NCBI GenBank assembly: GCA_016169945.1
Contig: JADLSH010000217.1
Location: forward strand, 248,001-312,000
Direction: 5' to 3'
Length of the DNA: 64,000 nucleotides
From: Trachythela sp. YZ-2020
Lineage: Eukaryota; Cnidaria; Anthozoa; Malacalcyonacea; Clavulariidae
The notes under the pieces were generated by a model, which was not told the DNA's origin, did no database searches, and saw nothing but the letters and a program-made list of their open reading frames with translations. Shown one piece after another: positions 35,013 through 43,071 of this stretch (position 1 is the stretch's first letter; the number at the start of each line of letters is the position of its first letter). The position numbers and the translations under genes were made by a program.

Positions 35013-36532
35013 GGTGGTCTTACACTCAAATTTTAAAAGAAAATCTTATTTTGAAATTAGCCATAATATGCATCATTAATGATCCCTTTTTCGTTTTCTG
35101 GTGTTAATTTTTCTATTTGTTTGGCGGAAAATGGGTAAATAGGGGAAAATAGCAGCTTGTTTGAAATTTTGTCCCGTAGTAACCACCATAGCTACGACAT
35201 GTTATTGGAAAATCGCGAGCATTGGAGCATTTACGAAAAAGTTTTTTCTCCAAATGAGTACCCACCTACCCTCCCCCCTAGCTATATAGTGATTTTAAAC
35301 GATTTTATTTCAAATTACACCAAGTACAAGTAGGTTATATTTAGGCCGGGAGAGGCGTTATAATGGCGTGAAAGCAAATTGTGTTCATGCTCTATATTTT
35401 CTATAATTACGGTTCCACTTCAAGGCTTTGACTGATTGAGGACATCATGTAAAGTCCGACGAAAGTCGATCTGCCATAATCTTTCAAAGTTCCGAAGGGT
35501 TAAACATTGGTGTCTTTTTAAAGACGGCAACGGCGGAGGTCACAGCTAGGAACCAAACTTAGATGTTGAAATAGTACGTGTTAAACATTTTTCAAAAAAT
35601 CTAGCATGGCATTTTCATGATATATATGCCTACCTCTCCCGTTTAGGATATGTTTGGGTATGTGATTTCGACCCCGAATTAGTCTTAGTATATTTGGTTA
35701 GCATATGAAAATATAGGGGAGCTCCATGTCCAATTTTTCATTTGTGAAAATCAAGAAAAGGAAGGACAAACGTATTCAAATGGGTCATTCTAGCTGCTGT
35801 TTGCCTTTCCTTGGTTAGTAATGTGTACTCAATATTATTGCAAAACGCTATTCGAAACTATAAACTTGATTTTATCAAAACAGCTCAAAACGTAAGAGTA
35901 AGAAAGAATGAGCAAAAGCAAGGAGAACATATGCAGCTGGATCATTTTAAACTTTCCAGATGCCTATTCAAGTCTTCAAATTAGGATAGTTTGTCGAAAA
36001 CATACCTAAGGATATTTTACACTTAATTTTCCCAAATTGTCAATTCACGAGACCTTAAAAACTCTCCTGGGTTTACTATTTATGCAATCAAGGTGAAATT
36101 TTCAGCATTTACTCATTACTATTAAACCTTTGATGTGAACCTAAAAAATACTATGTGTGAGTTATACATGCCACAGGCCAACCCTATTAATGAACTGAAC
36201 ATGCCCATATTTTCATTCATCTATAAACACAAGTAAAATTTATACACTCTATGCCTTTAGCTGAGTATTTTTTTAGGTTCACGACAAAGATAGGTCTATT
36301 TTGTATCCATTAAAGCTGCTTGGGAGATCATTCGTAGTTTACTTTGGCTCCTATCATTTGTGGCACAAACACCATATTTTACTCCATAAGGGGTCATATC
36401 TTGGTTACTGTGGCAACAACCAATGTATAAGCGAGTGATTTTGTGTCAGCTACCCATATTCTATAATATTAGAGTAAAAAATGAGGAAAAAGTATTAAAT
36501 TAGGGAAAAAGTTTTCAACGTATAAGACCACC
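35013..36532. mobile_element. TTAA-flanked non-autonomous DNA transposon
   Basis: The left end GGTGGTCTTACAC and the right end GTATAAGACCACC are inverted repeats, each flanked by TTAA (35009-35012, 36533-36536). TTAA duplications are typical of piggyBac and Kolobok elements. The 1.52-kb body contains no transposase ORF. Sequence on both sides (ATGTAAAACATATT and CTCGTAATACATG) reads as LINE 3' UTR, which supports insertion there. Confidence 0.8.
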
Positions 36533-36837
36533 TTAACTCGTAATACATGTTTTGATCTCCTGCAAGTAATTTTTCTTATGAAAGAAACATGTTGTTTCAT
36601 TTTCCCAAACGGTTGGGGGTTATTTTAACCAAGATTGAAAAAAAATCGAAAACCAAAGGGGGGACCACAGGGCCTGATTTCAAATCCTTTGGTCCCCCCT
36701 GTGCATCTGAGCAACAAATTTCAACTGCATTAAGATTATAATATAGAATACCTATTGTTACTACAGATTGAATATTAATGCGCATACAAACTATTTATGA
36801 GGCAGTTGATAAAGGATCTATTCTAAAACTGCACACG

Positions 36838-36997
36838 AGTGACAGACGAGTAACAGACGAGTACAGACGACTACAGACGAGTGACAGACGACTACAGACG
36901 AGTGACAGACGACTACAGACGAGTAACAGACGACTACAGACGAGTAACAGACGATTACAGACGCGTAACAGACGACTACAGAGGAGTAACAGACGTT
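36838..36997. repeat. 21-bp tandem repeat (GACGACTACAGACGAGTAACA)
   Basis: About seven degenerate copies of a CAGACGA-rich 21-bp unit, at the C-terminal end of the LINE ORF. Open frames across it are only products of the repeat. Confidence 0.85.
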
Positions 36998-37467
36998 GAT
37001 AGATCGTTGATAAAGACTAAGTTCACTATAAAATTTCCGATAAAGTTTACTCTTAAAAAGACTAAAACTATCAATTGTTTTAAATTCACTATCCAATGAA
37101 TTCCATTTTGTCACAATTCGAGGAAAAAGGAATTTTTAAAATATTCAGTTCTACATTTAAGATCAATAAAATTATTTGCATCATAAGATCTAATGCTATA
37201 TTTGGGAGCTTGTCGGTTCTGTACACTGATAATCTGATAATTGAATACCCAAGAGTCCTGCTCTACACTTAATAAAGAATAACAGATCTTTCATATCTCG
37301 CCTGACATTAAGTGGTAGAAGGTTAAGTTTAAGTCTAATCAAGCGTTCTCTATAGTCAGCGTCAGCAGGGTACTGTAGTTTAGGACGAACTTTGTAGTTT
37401 ACGTTGCACCCCTTCCAACATAATAGAAAGCGGAAAATTTATTAAAAATTAATAAAAAAGTCCAGCA

Positions 37468-37864
37468 AAATGACAATAATAAATTTTTAAAGCTTTAGAT
37501 AAACAAAGTTTACACAATGCATATTGTAATTCTATTCACTAAAAACCATTAAATGTCGTCTTTGTTTTGATGCTTATTTGACATACATTGAATGCCGGCT
37601 GAAAAAGGCTTTACGTAAAATTCTGTCGAAACATGTTTCAGTCCGTGAACTCTCCTTTATGCACCTCTTCTAAACTATTGCTACACGTACATTTTTCTCA
37701 TTCTAACTTTGAGCGTAACCAAACAAGAATCGGAGGCACAATTTGATGCTCCCCGGCGCGCTAAAATTCGTTTCAAGCAGAGTTTTATTGAATTGAGTAT
37801 AAAAGGGAAAAAGTTATCAGCCATTCAAGCGCAACCATCCATATATCTCGCTTACAATTTCGCG
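37468..37864. repeat. repeat copy B, second part
   Basis: Matches copy A from about 10058 to 10565 (with a deletion of about 90 bp). Interrupted at ATTTCGC by the 4.05-kb element and resumed at 41918. Confidence 0.85.
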
Positions 37865-37990
37865 AGTAGCTTAACCCCCACAACCACCGCCGGAAGTAAT
37901 TAGTATTCAAAATGGCGGGGTGTGCGCACGATAGTAATTAGTATTCAAAATGGCGTCGCGTGCGTCATATTGGGAAGTGACGTCATAGTC
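37865..37990. promoter_or_regulatory. left terminal motif cluster (ETS, YY1, CRE)
   Basis: Within the outer TIR: CCGGAAGT (37890-37897), AAAATGGCGGGG (37909-37920), AAAATGGCGTCG (37947-37958) and TGACGTCA (37978-37985). The same set is mirrored at the right end (41785-41892). These resemble metazoan ETS, YY1 and CREB/ATF sites. A promoter function is inferred only. GTATTCAAAATGGCG occurs twice in a local duplication. Confidence 0.45.
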
Positions 37991-37991
37991 G

Positions 37992-38168
37992 TACGTACGC
38001 CTTGTACGTACACCTTGTACGTACGCATTGTAGATACACCTTGTACGTACACCTTGTACGTACACCTTGTACGTACGCCTTGTACGTACATATTGTACGT
38101 ACGCATTGTACGTATGCATTGTACGTATGCATTGTACGTACGCATTGTACGTACGCGTTGTACGTACG
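37992..38168. repeat. 13-bp palindromic tandem array, left TIR
   Basis: About 14 copies of a 13-bp unit built on the palindrome GTACGTAC plus a variable spacer (for example CTTGTACGTACRC). Spacers differ by transitions. All six frames lack stops over long stretches because the unit length is not a multiple of three and contains no stop, so the frames here are artefacts. Confidence 0.95.
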
Positions 38169-38414
38169 GTTTGGCGAGACTATAAACGTTGGTTTTTTAA
38201 GGGGTGCGCGCACTAAGATGTGACGTCAAAAGGGCGAAAAAGGGGGTAACGCGAACGCGAAATCGTACTGATTTTAAAAATAAATTATTGTTGCTCGCTT
38301 TGCTTGGCTGGATGCATATATTAACGCACAGATTAACGTTTGTAACAAATTTATTTCTTAAGTATAACAATTAATCACACAAATGCATATAATTCTTAAA
38401 CATATTGTCTTGCT

Positions 38415-38534
38415 TTATTGCTCGTTAGCTATGGTTTCTTTAACAAAGGCTCGGATCGTAGGCTCATCTTCGTGCAAATTCACCCACTTCATTGCGTGTT
38501 TTTCGCCATTTTCATTTGTACCCGGCCCACCCAT
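38415..38534 (-). CDS. 39-aa ORF sharing its C-terminus with the right-end ORF
   Basis: Short minus-strand ORF with ATG at 38532-38534 (MGGPGTNENGEKHA...) and stop at 38415. Its last 25 residues (MKWVNLHEDEPT... to ...ANEQ) are the same, apart from a few changes, as the end of the plus-strand ORF at 40976. The inner boundary of the TIR falls inside this coding sequence. It could be a relic of a longer gene cut by TIR expansion, or a real small protein. Function unknown; no known motif. Confidence 0.4.
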   Translation of the reverse strand: MGGPGTNENGEKHAMKWVNLHEDEPTIRAFVKETIANEQ

Positions 38535-38672
38535 GTAAAAAATGACAACTAAAGACAGGTAATTGAAAACCATTTTATTAAATGACTCGAAGTTACATGC
38601 TGTGTTTATATTGGTATGTTTTTACATGCTAATATTGTATGAATTGATGACTTCAGTCCTATATTCGGCCTA

Positions 38673-39218
38673 TTAAAAACCGACAGTAACTTCTTCATCG
38701 TTTTCTCCAGTAAAAGCGTAACCCTTTAAAAGCCTTCTTATAAGAAACTTTCTCTTATCAACAGCTGCTTGCAAAGCTTCTTCTGGATCAAAGTCATCGT
38801 TTTCGACAAGTGTTTCCTTTGTCTGCATTATTTTCTTATGTACTGGATCTTTATTTAGTTGTTTCATCCACGTCAGGTTATCCATGTAGACATCGGCCAA
38901 TTCCTTTTGCAAAAGGGGTAGAATTTTGGCAAAGGCTTTCTGTTTCGCTTCACTTTCCTCATGACCCCCCATGAGAAGTGTTTCTAAGATGTCTTCGTAC
39001 TGTGCCCGAACCTTGGATGCTGCGTCGTCGATCAATGTAGCCCAGGGATCGATTTCCTCTTCGGAACTGTCTTCATCACACTCTCCAGTCGTGATGCTAC
39101 TCTCATCTTCGGTATGGCTTTCATCTTCGGTATGGCTTTCCATAGGACTTTCCTCATGTTCACTGGCGTCGTCGTCATGCCCTACAAGGCTATAGCTTCC
39201 GTAGTACTGACAGTTCAT
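38673..39218 (-). CDS. acidic 181-aa hypothetical protein of the TIR element
   Basis: Intact ORF from ATG 39216-39218 to TAA 38673-38675. The N-terminal third is highly acidic and low complexity (HTEDESHTEDESSITTGECD), with a small 7-residue duplication. The C-terminal two-thirds is predicted helical, with Glu/Lys/Leu heptads (KAFAKILPLLQKELADVYMD). It is divergently arranged with the ATPase gene across a minisatellite-bearing intergenic region, so both may share a bidirectional promoter. No family recognised. An acidic tail plus helices could suit a structural, scaffold or regulatory protein, but this is speculation. Its uninterrupted frame suggests recent activity. Confidence 0.65.
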   Translation of the reverse strand: MNCQYYGSYSLVGHDDDASEHEESPMESHTEDESHTEDESSITTGECDEDSSEEEIDPWATLIDDAASKVRAQYEDILETLLMGGHEESEAKQKAFAKILPLLQKELADVYMDNLTWMKQLNKDPVHKKIMQTKETLVENDDFDPEEALQAAVDKRKFLIRRLLKGYAFTGENDEEVTVGF

Positions 39219-39357
39219 TTTAGTGCCCGTCTTACGAATGTTAATGTAAAATAAGCAAATTCTTTGCTATACACGACTATTTATACACAAACCAAATCCT
39301 AACGATGGTGGGAGAGATTTAATGATCTTTAAAGCATGCCCACAAACCTATTGTGAG

Positions 39358-39560
39358 AGCTCCACAGAAGCTCCACAGAAGTTTTACAGAAGCTTCACAG
39401 AAGCTTTACAGAAGCTCCACAGAAGCTCCACAGAAGTTTTACAGAAGCTTCACAGAAGCTTTACAGAAGCTCCACTGAAGCTCCACAGAAGCTCCACAGA
39501 AGCTCCACAGAAGCTCCACAGAAGCTCCACAGAAGCTCCACAGAAGCTCCACAGAAGCTT
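39358..39560. repeat. 12-bp minisatellite (AGCTCCACAGAA) between divergent genes
   Basis: About 16 copies of a 12-bp unit, AGCTCCACAGAA, with AGCTTCACAGAA and AGTTTTACAGAA variants. It lies between the divergent start codons of the acidic ORF (39218) and the ATPase (39671). Two variants create GAAGCTTC (39389-39396, 39444-39451), a GAAnnTTC heat-shock-element-like palindrome. A regulatory role is only a possibility. Confidence 0.85.
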
Positions 39561-39670
39561 TAGAGAATTTCCAGACAACTGCTACAAAATCCCACCAAAC
39601 CCTTCCTCAAAACAACGATATATATAGAACCGTGTTTCTATGTAAACTTGAATCATTTGCCACAGCAGTC

Positions 39671-40801
39671 ATGCAGAGACGATTTCGCCGGACCTGTCCG
39701 CTTTGCGGTCGGCCTAATTTGATGAATATCAGTACACATATTTTGCAAGTTCACGGCTTATCTTCCGAGGAGAGAAAACCTTATCTTAAGCAAGCCCGAG
39801 TGTCGTCATGGCAGCCCTACATCGACAAATCTCCGCATCATTATATGAACATCGACAAGTCTTCTCGTTCGTATATGAACATCGATAGGCCTACCTGTAC
39901 AGCAGACGAAAGGCGATCTCCTCAAATTACACAGCCAGCAAAGAAACCAAAAGCTACAACCTCATCTTTAACCACCAAACCCTATCCGGATTTCAACCTC
40001 CGCCATAAATTCTCACTTTTGGTTGTGGGTCCGAGTCAAAGTGGAAAAACATATTTTGTCCAACAAATTTTGGAACACAATCGTATCGTGTACGAAGAGC
40101 AAAAAAGTATTCGCATTTTTTGGTACTGCAACCAGTGGCAAGAATGTTATGACGTCTTGAAAAAGTCTCTCGAAAAAAGTATCCGGTTTGAGAGAAGTGT
40201 GCCCGAACTGTCTGAGAACATGAGCGAGATTGATACGCGGTACAACAACATCATCATCCTGGACGATTTGATGGCTGAAGCGACAGACAGTCCTGTGGTA
40301 TCTCGATTGTTTACGCAAGGCCGCCATCGAAACGCGAGCGTTATCTTATTGCTGCAAAACATGTTTCCAAAGGGGAAATATAATACGGATATCAGCCGAA
40401 ATGCCCAATATCTGGCTCTCTTCCGAAGTCCAAGCGATAGGAAACAAATTGGTATTGTTGGAGAACGCATGTTTGATAAGAACAGAATCCATTTTATGAA
40501 CGCTTATTACGAAGAGACCGAAAAACCGTTTGGATACTTATTGGTGGATAACAAGCCTGACACACCAACCAATAAGCAAGTTCTTGGAGACCTATTTGGC
40601 GACTGCCATGTTTATCCCTTCACCACCCAAACTAAAGTGACTACACCCACACCGGTCGAAACCAAGCCTGGAAGAAAACAACCTAAACATCATCGGTATT
40701 ACCTGGTCGGATGCAACTATCCCCGAGTGGCTAAAATACATCGACAAAGCCGATCGCGTTCGTGTCATTCCCGAAGGATATGCTATCATAGAGATGTATA
40801 A
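39671..40801 (+). CDS. A32/FtsK-HerA-type packaging ATPase with N-terminal zinc finger
   Basis: 376-aa ORF taken from the first ATG at 39671 (the frame is open upstream without ATG). Residues about 8-30 form a C2H2 finger (CPLCGRPNLMNISTHILQVH). A Ser/Lys-rich linker with a duplicated HHYMNIDK/RSYMNIDR motif follows. The ATPase core has Walker A GPSQSGKT (about residues 120-127), Walker B IIILDDLM (about 195-202) and a downstream TQGRHRNASVILLLQNMF segment typical of A32-like DNA-packaging ATPases of Polinton/adintovirus and related dsDNA viruses. In those viruses this enzyme pumps the genome into the capsid. Core residues look intact. The C-terminus after about residue 345 is basic and likely shifted in frame relative to the next ORF. 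It could serve genome packaging by a helper virus, or another NTPase role. Confidence 0.82.
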   Translation: MQRRFRRTCPLCGRPNLMNISTHILQVHGLSSEERKPYLKQARVSSWQPYIDKSPHHYMNIDKSSRSYMNIDRPTCTADERRSPQITQPAKKPKATTSSLTTKPYPDFNLRHKFSLLVVGPSQSGKTYFVQQILEHNRIVYEEQKSIRIFWYCNQWQECYDVLKKSLEKSIRFERSVPELSENMSEIDTRYNNIIILDDLMAEATDSPVVSRLFTQGRHRNASVILLLQNMFPKGKYNTDISRNAQYLALFRSPSDRKQIGIVGERMFDKNRIHFMNAYYEETEKPFGYLLVDNKPDTPTNKQVLGDLFGDCHVYPFTTQTKVTTPTPVETKPGRKQPKHHRYYLVGCNYPRVAKIHRQSRSRSCHSRRICYHRDV

Positions 40802-40976
40802 AACATCGCGTAATAATGTTGATCCTAGCCATCCGGGTGTCTTAATCAACGACGAAAATTATTGGCCTGTCAAAATAAGGCACCTAGCTACAGGTCGTAT
40901 GAAGTGGGTGAATCTGCACGAAGACGAGCCTACGGTCCGAGTCTTTGTTAAAGAAACCATGGCTAACGAGCAATAA
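40635..40976 (+). CDS. small ORF overlapping ATPase end; ends inside right TIR
   Basis: Plus-strand frame open from about 40635 to a stop at 40976, overlapping the ATPase 3' end in a different frame. Its only ATG is at 40794 (MYKTSRNNVDPSHPG), giving 60 aa. However, the upstream part of the same frame also reads as ordered protein (ITWSDATIPEWL, VRVIPEGYAIIEM). This suggests a start lost by mutation, a frameshift product of the ATPase gene, or a spliced exon. The final 25 residues are duplicated at the left end of the element (38415-38534). No domain is recognised. Confidence 0.5.
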
Positions 40977-41266
40977 AGCAAGCCAATACGTTTAAGAATT
41001 ATATGCATTTGTGTGATTAATTGTTATACTTAAGAAATAAATTTGTTACAAACGTTAATCTGTGCGTTAATATATGCATCCAGCCAAGCAAAGCGAGCAA
41101 CAATAATTTACTTTTAAAATCAGTACGATTTTGCGTTCGCGTTACCCCCCTTTTCGCCCTTTTGATTCCAATATTCAAACACGTATTTATAACGTAATAA
41201 GACGTCACATCTTAGTGCGCACACCCCTTAAAAAACCCCCCAATGTTTATAGTCTCGCCAAACCGT

Positions 41267-41782
41267 ACGTACAACGCGTACGTACAATGCGTACGTACAA
41301 TGCATACGTACAATGCATACGTACAATGCGTACGTACAATACGTACGTACAAGGCGTACGTACAAGGTGTACGTACAAGGCGTACGTACAAGGTGTACGT
41401 ACAAGGTGTATGTACAATGCGTACGTACAAGGCGTACGTACAAGGCGTACGTACAAGGCGTACGTACAAGGTGTACGTACAAGGTGTATGTACAATGCGT
41501 ACGTACAAGGTGTACGTACAAGGTGTACGTACAAGGTGTACGTACAAGGTGTACGTACAAGGCGTACGTACAAGGTGTATGTACAATGCGTACGTACAAG
41601 GTGTACGTACAAGGTGTACGTACAAGGTGTATGTACAAGGTGTACGTACAAGGCGTACGTACAAGGTGTATGTACAATGCGTACGTACAAGGTGTACGTA
41701 CAAGGTGTACGTACAAGGTGTACGTACAAGGTGTATGTACAATGCGTACGTACAAGGTGTACGTACAAGGCGTACGTACAAC
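41267..41782. repeat. 13-bp palindromic tandem array, right TIR
   Basis: About 40 copies of GTACGTACAAGGY/GTACGTACAATGC, the same unit as in the left TIR but almost three times as many. Variant spacers (AAGGT, AAGGC, AATGC) recur in a patchy higher-order pattern (for example runs ending in GTATGTACAATGC). Long frames in all six readings across the array are artefacts of its stop-free 13-bp period. Confidence 0.96.
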
Positions 41783-41784
41783 TA

Positions 41785-41892
41785 TGACGTCACTTCCCAA
41801 TATGACACACGCGACGCCATTTTGAATACTAATTACTATCGTGCGCACACCCGTGCGCACACCCCGCCATTTTGAAGACTAATCACTTCCGG
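41785..41892. promoter_or_regulatory. right terminal motif cluster (CRE, YY1, ETS)
   Basis: Mirror of the left end: TGACGTCA (41785-41792), GACGCCATTTTG (41813-41824), CCCGCCATTTTG (41863-41874) and ACTTCCGG (41885-41892). A GTGCGCACACCC duplication sits between them. All motifs except one nearer-array CRE are conserved in both ends. Confidence 0.45.
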
Positions 41893-41917
41893 CGGTGGTT
41901 GTGGGGGTTAAGCTACT

Positions 41918-42668
41918 TCGCCGCTTGTTGGTGTGAGGCTTTAACAAACCGATTTATACTGAAGTCTGACCGATCATTTGTCCCAGCAGTTCGTTTTGAC
42001 ACAAAATAATTCATTTGTTCTTGAACGAATTCTAATGCCTATCACCATTACGTTTTGAATAATCAAGTACCGTATCGATATATAATATAAAAATCACTCA
42101 ATACGAAATATATACGAAAATTCTGAAGGCTCGTTCAAACCAGTTCAACACAGTCCAACATTGGCAGTCCAACAATGCTGGACAATGTTGGATGAAAATT
42201 TTGAATAAAGTCAACCTGCAGTTCGGCAACACATTCAAACATCAGCCAACATAATGTTCAAACAGAGCGAAATGTTGCATTCAACAATATTGAACCAACA
42301 TGCTGAACTGCTTTGAACGGTCTTCAAGTAGCTAGAAGAACTACACATATAGTTCGTCTTGGCGGATGATTGTTTACGTTATATACACGAGACGAATTAT
42401 CTGACGTACTGCCTTTTCCGTGGCCAATTCCGCGTCCAGACGGATCATCCGTCTCTTGTTTAAATGGGACGAATTAAAATAGTAACCAAACTTACCGAAT
42501 ACAGGGTTTAAAGAACCGAATAACTTGTTCCATAGTAAATTTAACATCAATTAACCAAGTATATGATGGTTAGCTTACTGTGAAGATACAGTTTATCTTC
42601 AAGTACTATCCACTGAAGTATGCAGACGACGTTTCCTACAATTGTCTACCAGAACGACTGCCAAGTGA
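41918..42668. repeat. repeat copy B, third part
   Basis: Matches copy A from TCGCCGC at about 10571 to CCAAGT at 11301, including the MITE (42128-42324) and the TTCGTCTTGGCGGATGAT block. It keeps an extra GTCCAGACGGATCATCCGTC at about 42434 that copy A lacks. Confidence 0.85.
42128..42324. mobile_element. MITE, second copy of 10782-10977
   Basis: Same ends (GGCTCGTTCAAACCAGTTC; GAACTGCTTTGAACGGTC) and interior CCAACATT/AATGTTGG motifs as the copy in repeat A, at the same relative place. Confidence 0.7.
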
Positions 42669-43071
42669 TTGTTTTAATTATTATGTCGAGTCATTACACT
42701 GTACTAAGTATAGCACTCCTCCGCGCGACTGTTATTAATGTGTGCTAGCTCAAAATGCCTATATATTGTAATGTACCATTTCTCAACAGCGATGATATTG
42801 AAATCACAATTATTTGCCTTAAAAACAAATTAACACTATTTCGGTTGCAAATAACAGACAAATTCTCACACTAGTAGAAAAAGTGGGAAGGATGAACAAA
42901 ACCAATAAAAAACTCAAACCTTATAAACTTCCCGAGGGCTATACGATCAACATAACGCAATGCGAGCATTGTGTATTAATATTTACTTTGATACTATTAC
43001 CTAGAAATTGTTCATGAATTATGATGATAAATTATAAGACTGGTATCTTTATACGGCACTAAAGGTCTTTG
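42669..43071. other. no gene seen
   Basis: About 400 bp between repeat copy B and tRNA-headed repeat copy 2. No coding segment, repeat or motif could be supported. Confidence 0.55.

Larger units (their letters stand above)
34860..37430 (-). pseudogene. LINE 3' fragment split by TTAA element
   Basis: Minus-strand LINE 3' end nested in repeat copy B. The C-terminal ORF2 region reads from about 37420 (KLQYPADADYRERLIRLKL) to the characteristic TKWNSLDSEFKTIDSFSLF segment at about 37110-37020. There is one frame break, and the end is overrun by a 21-bp tandem repeat (36838-36997). The 3' UTR continues leftward and is split by the TTAA element (35013-36532). It ends near 34864 with a TTTATTTATTTATTT-rich tail on the plus strand. 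Severely 5'-truncated and inactive. Confidence 0.7.
37865..41917. mobile_element. 4.05-kb TIR element encoding a viral-type packaging ATPase
   Basis: The insertion in repeat copy B is proven by the empty site at about 10565 in copy A. The ends are AGTAGCTTAACCCCCACAAC and its inverse. TCGCCG follows the right end; the left flank TCGCG is the same with one base missing, so a 6-bp target duplication is likely. The inverted ends are unequal (left 37865-38495, right 40897-41917), mainly because their 13-bp arrays differ in length. Between them lie a short minus-strand ORF, an acidic minus-strand ORF, a 12-bp minisatellite and plus-strand genes including an A32/FtsK-HerA ATPase. AG-ends, possible 6-bp duplications and the ATPase recall Polinton/Maverick-adintovirus elements, but no polymerase B, integrase, protease or capsid gene is visible. 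Confidence 0.88.

Noticed and set aside
36778..37114. Repeat proteins with DYRRVTD or CYSSVVV units
   Set aside because: They are translations of the 21-bp tandem repeat on either strand. Only the short non-repetitive LINE C-terminal part is meaningful.
37992..38168. CRISPR-like array
   Set aside because: The units are 13 bp, contiguous, without unique spacers, and in animal-type DNA with no cas genes.
39322..39627. 101-codon repeat protein (EAPQKLHRSS units)
   Set aside because: It only translates the 12-bp minisatellite; composition and period follow the DNA repeat, and it lies between two better supported divergent genes.
41131..41875. Six-frame open readings of 170-218 codons (YVQGVRTRCTYK repeats) in the 13-bp array
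   Set aside because: They occur in several frames on both strands because the 13-bp unit has no stop codon. They are products of the tandem repeat, not proteins.
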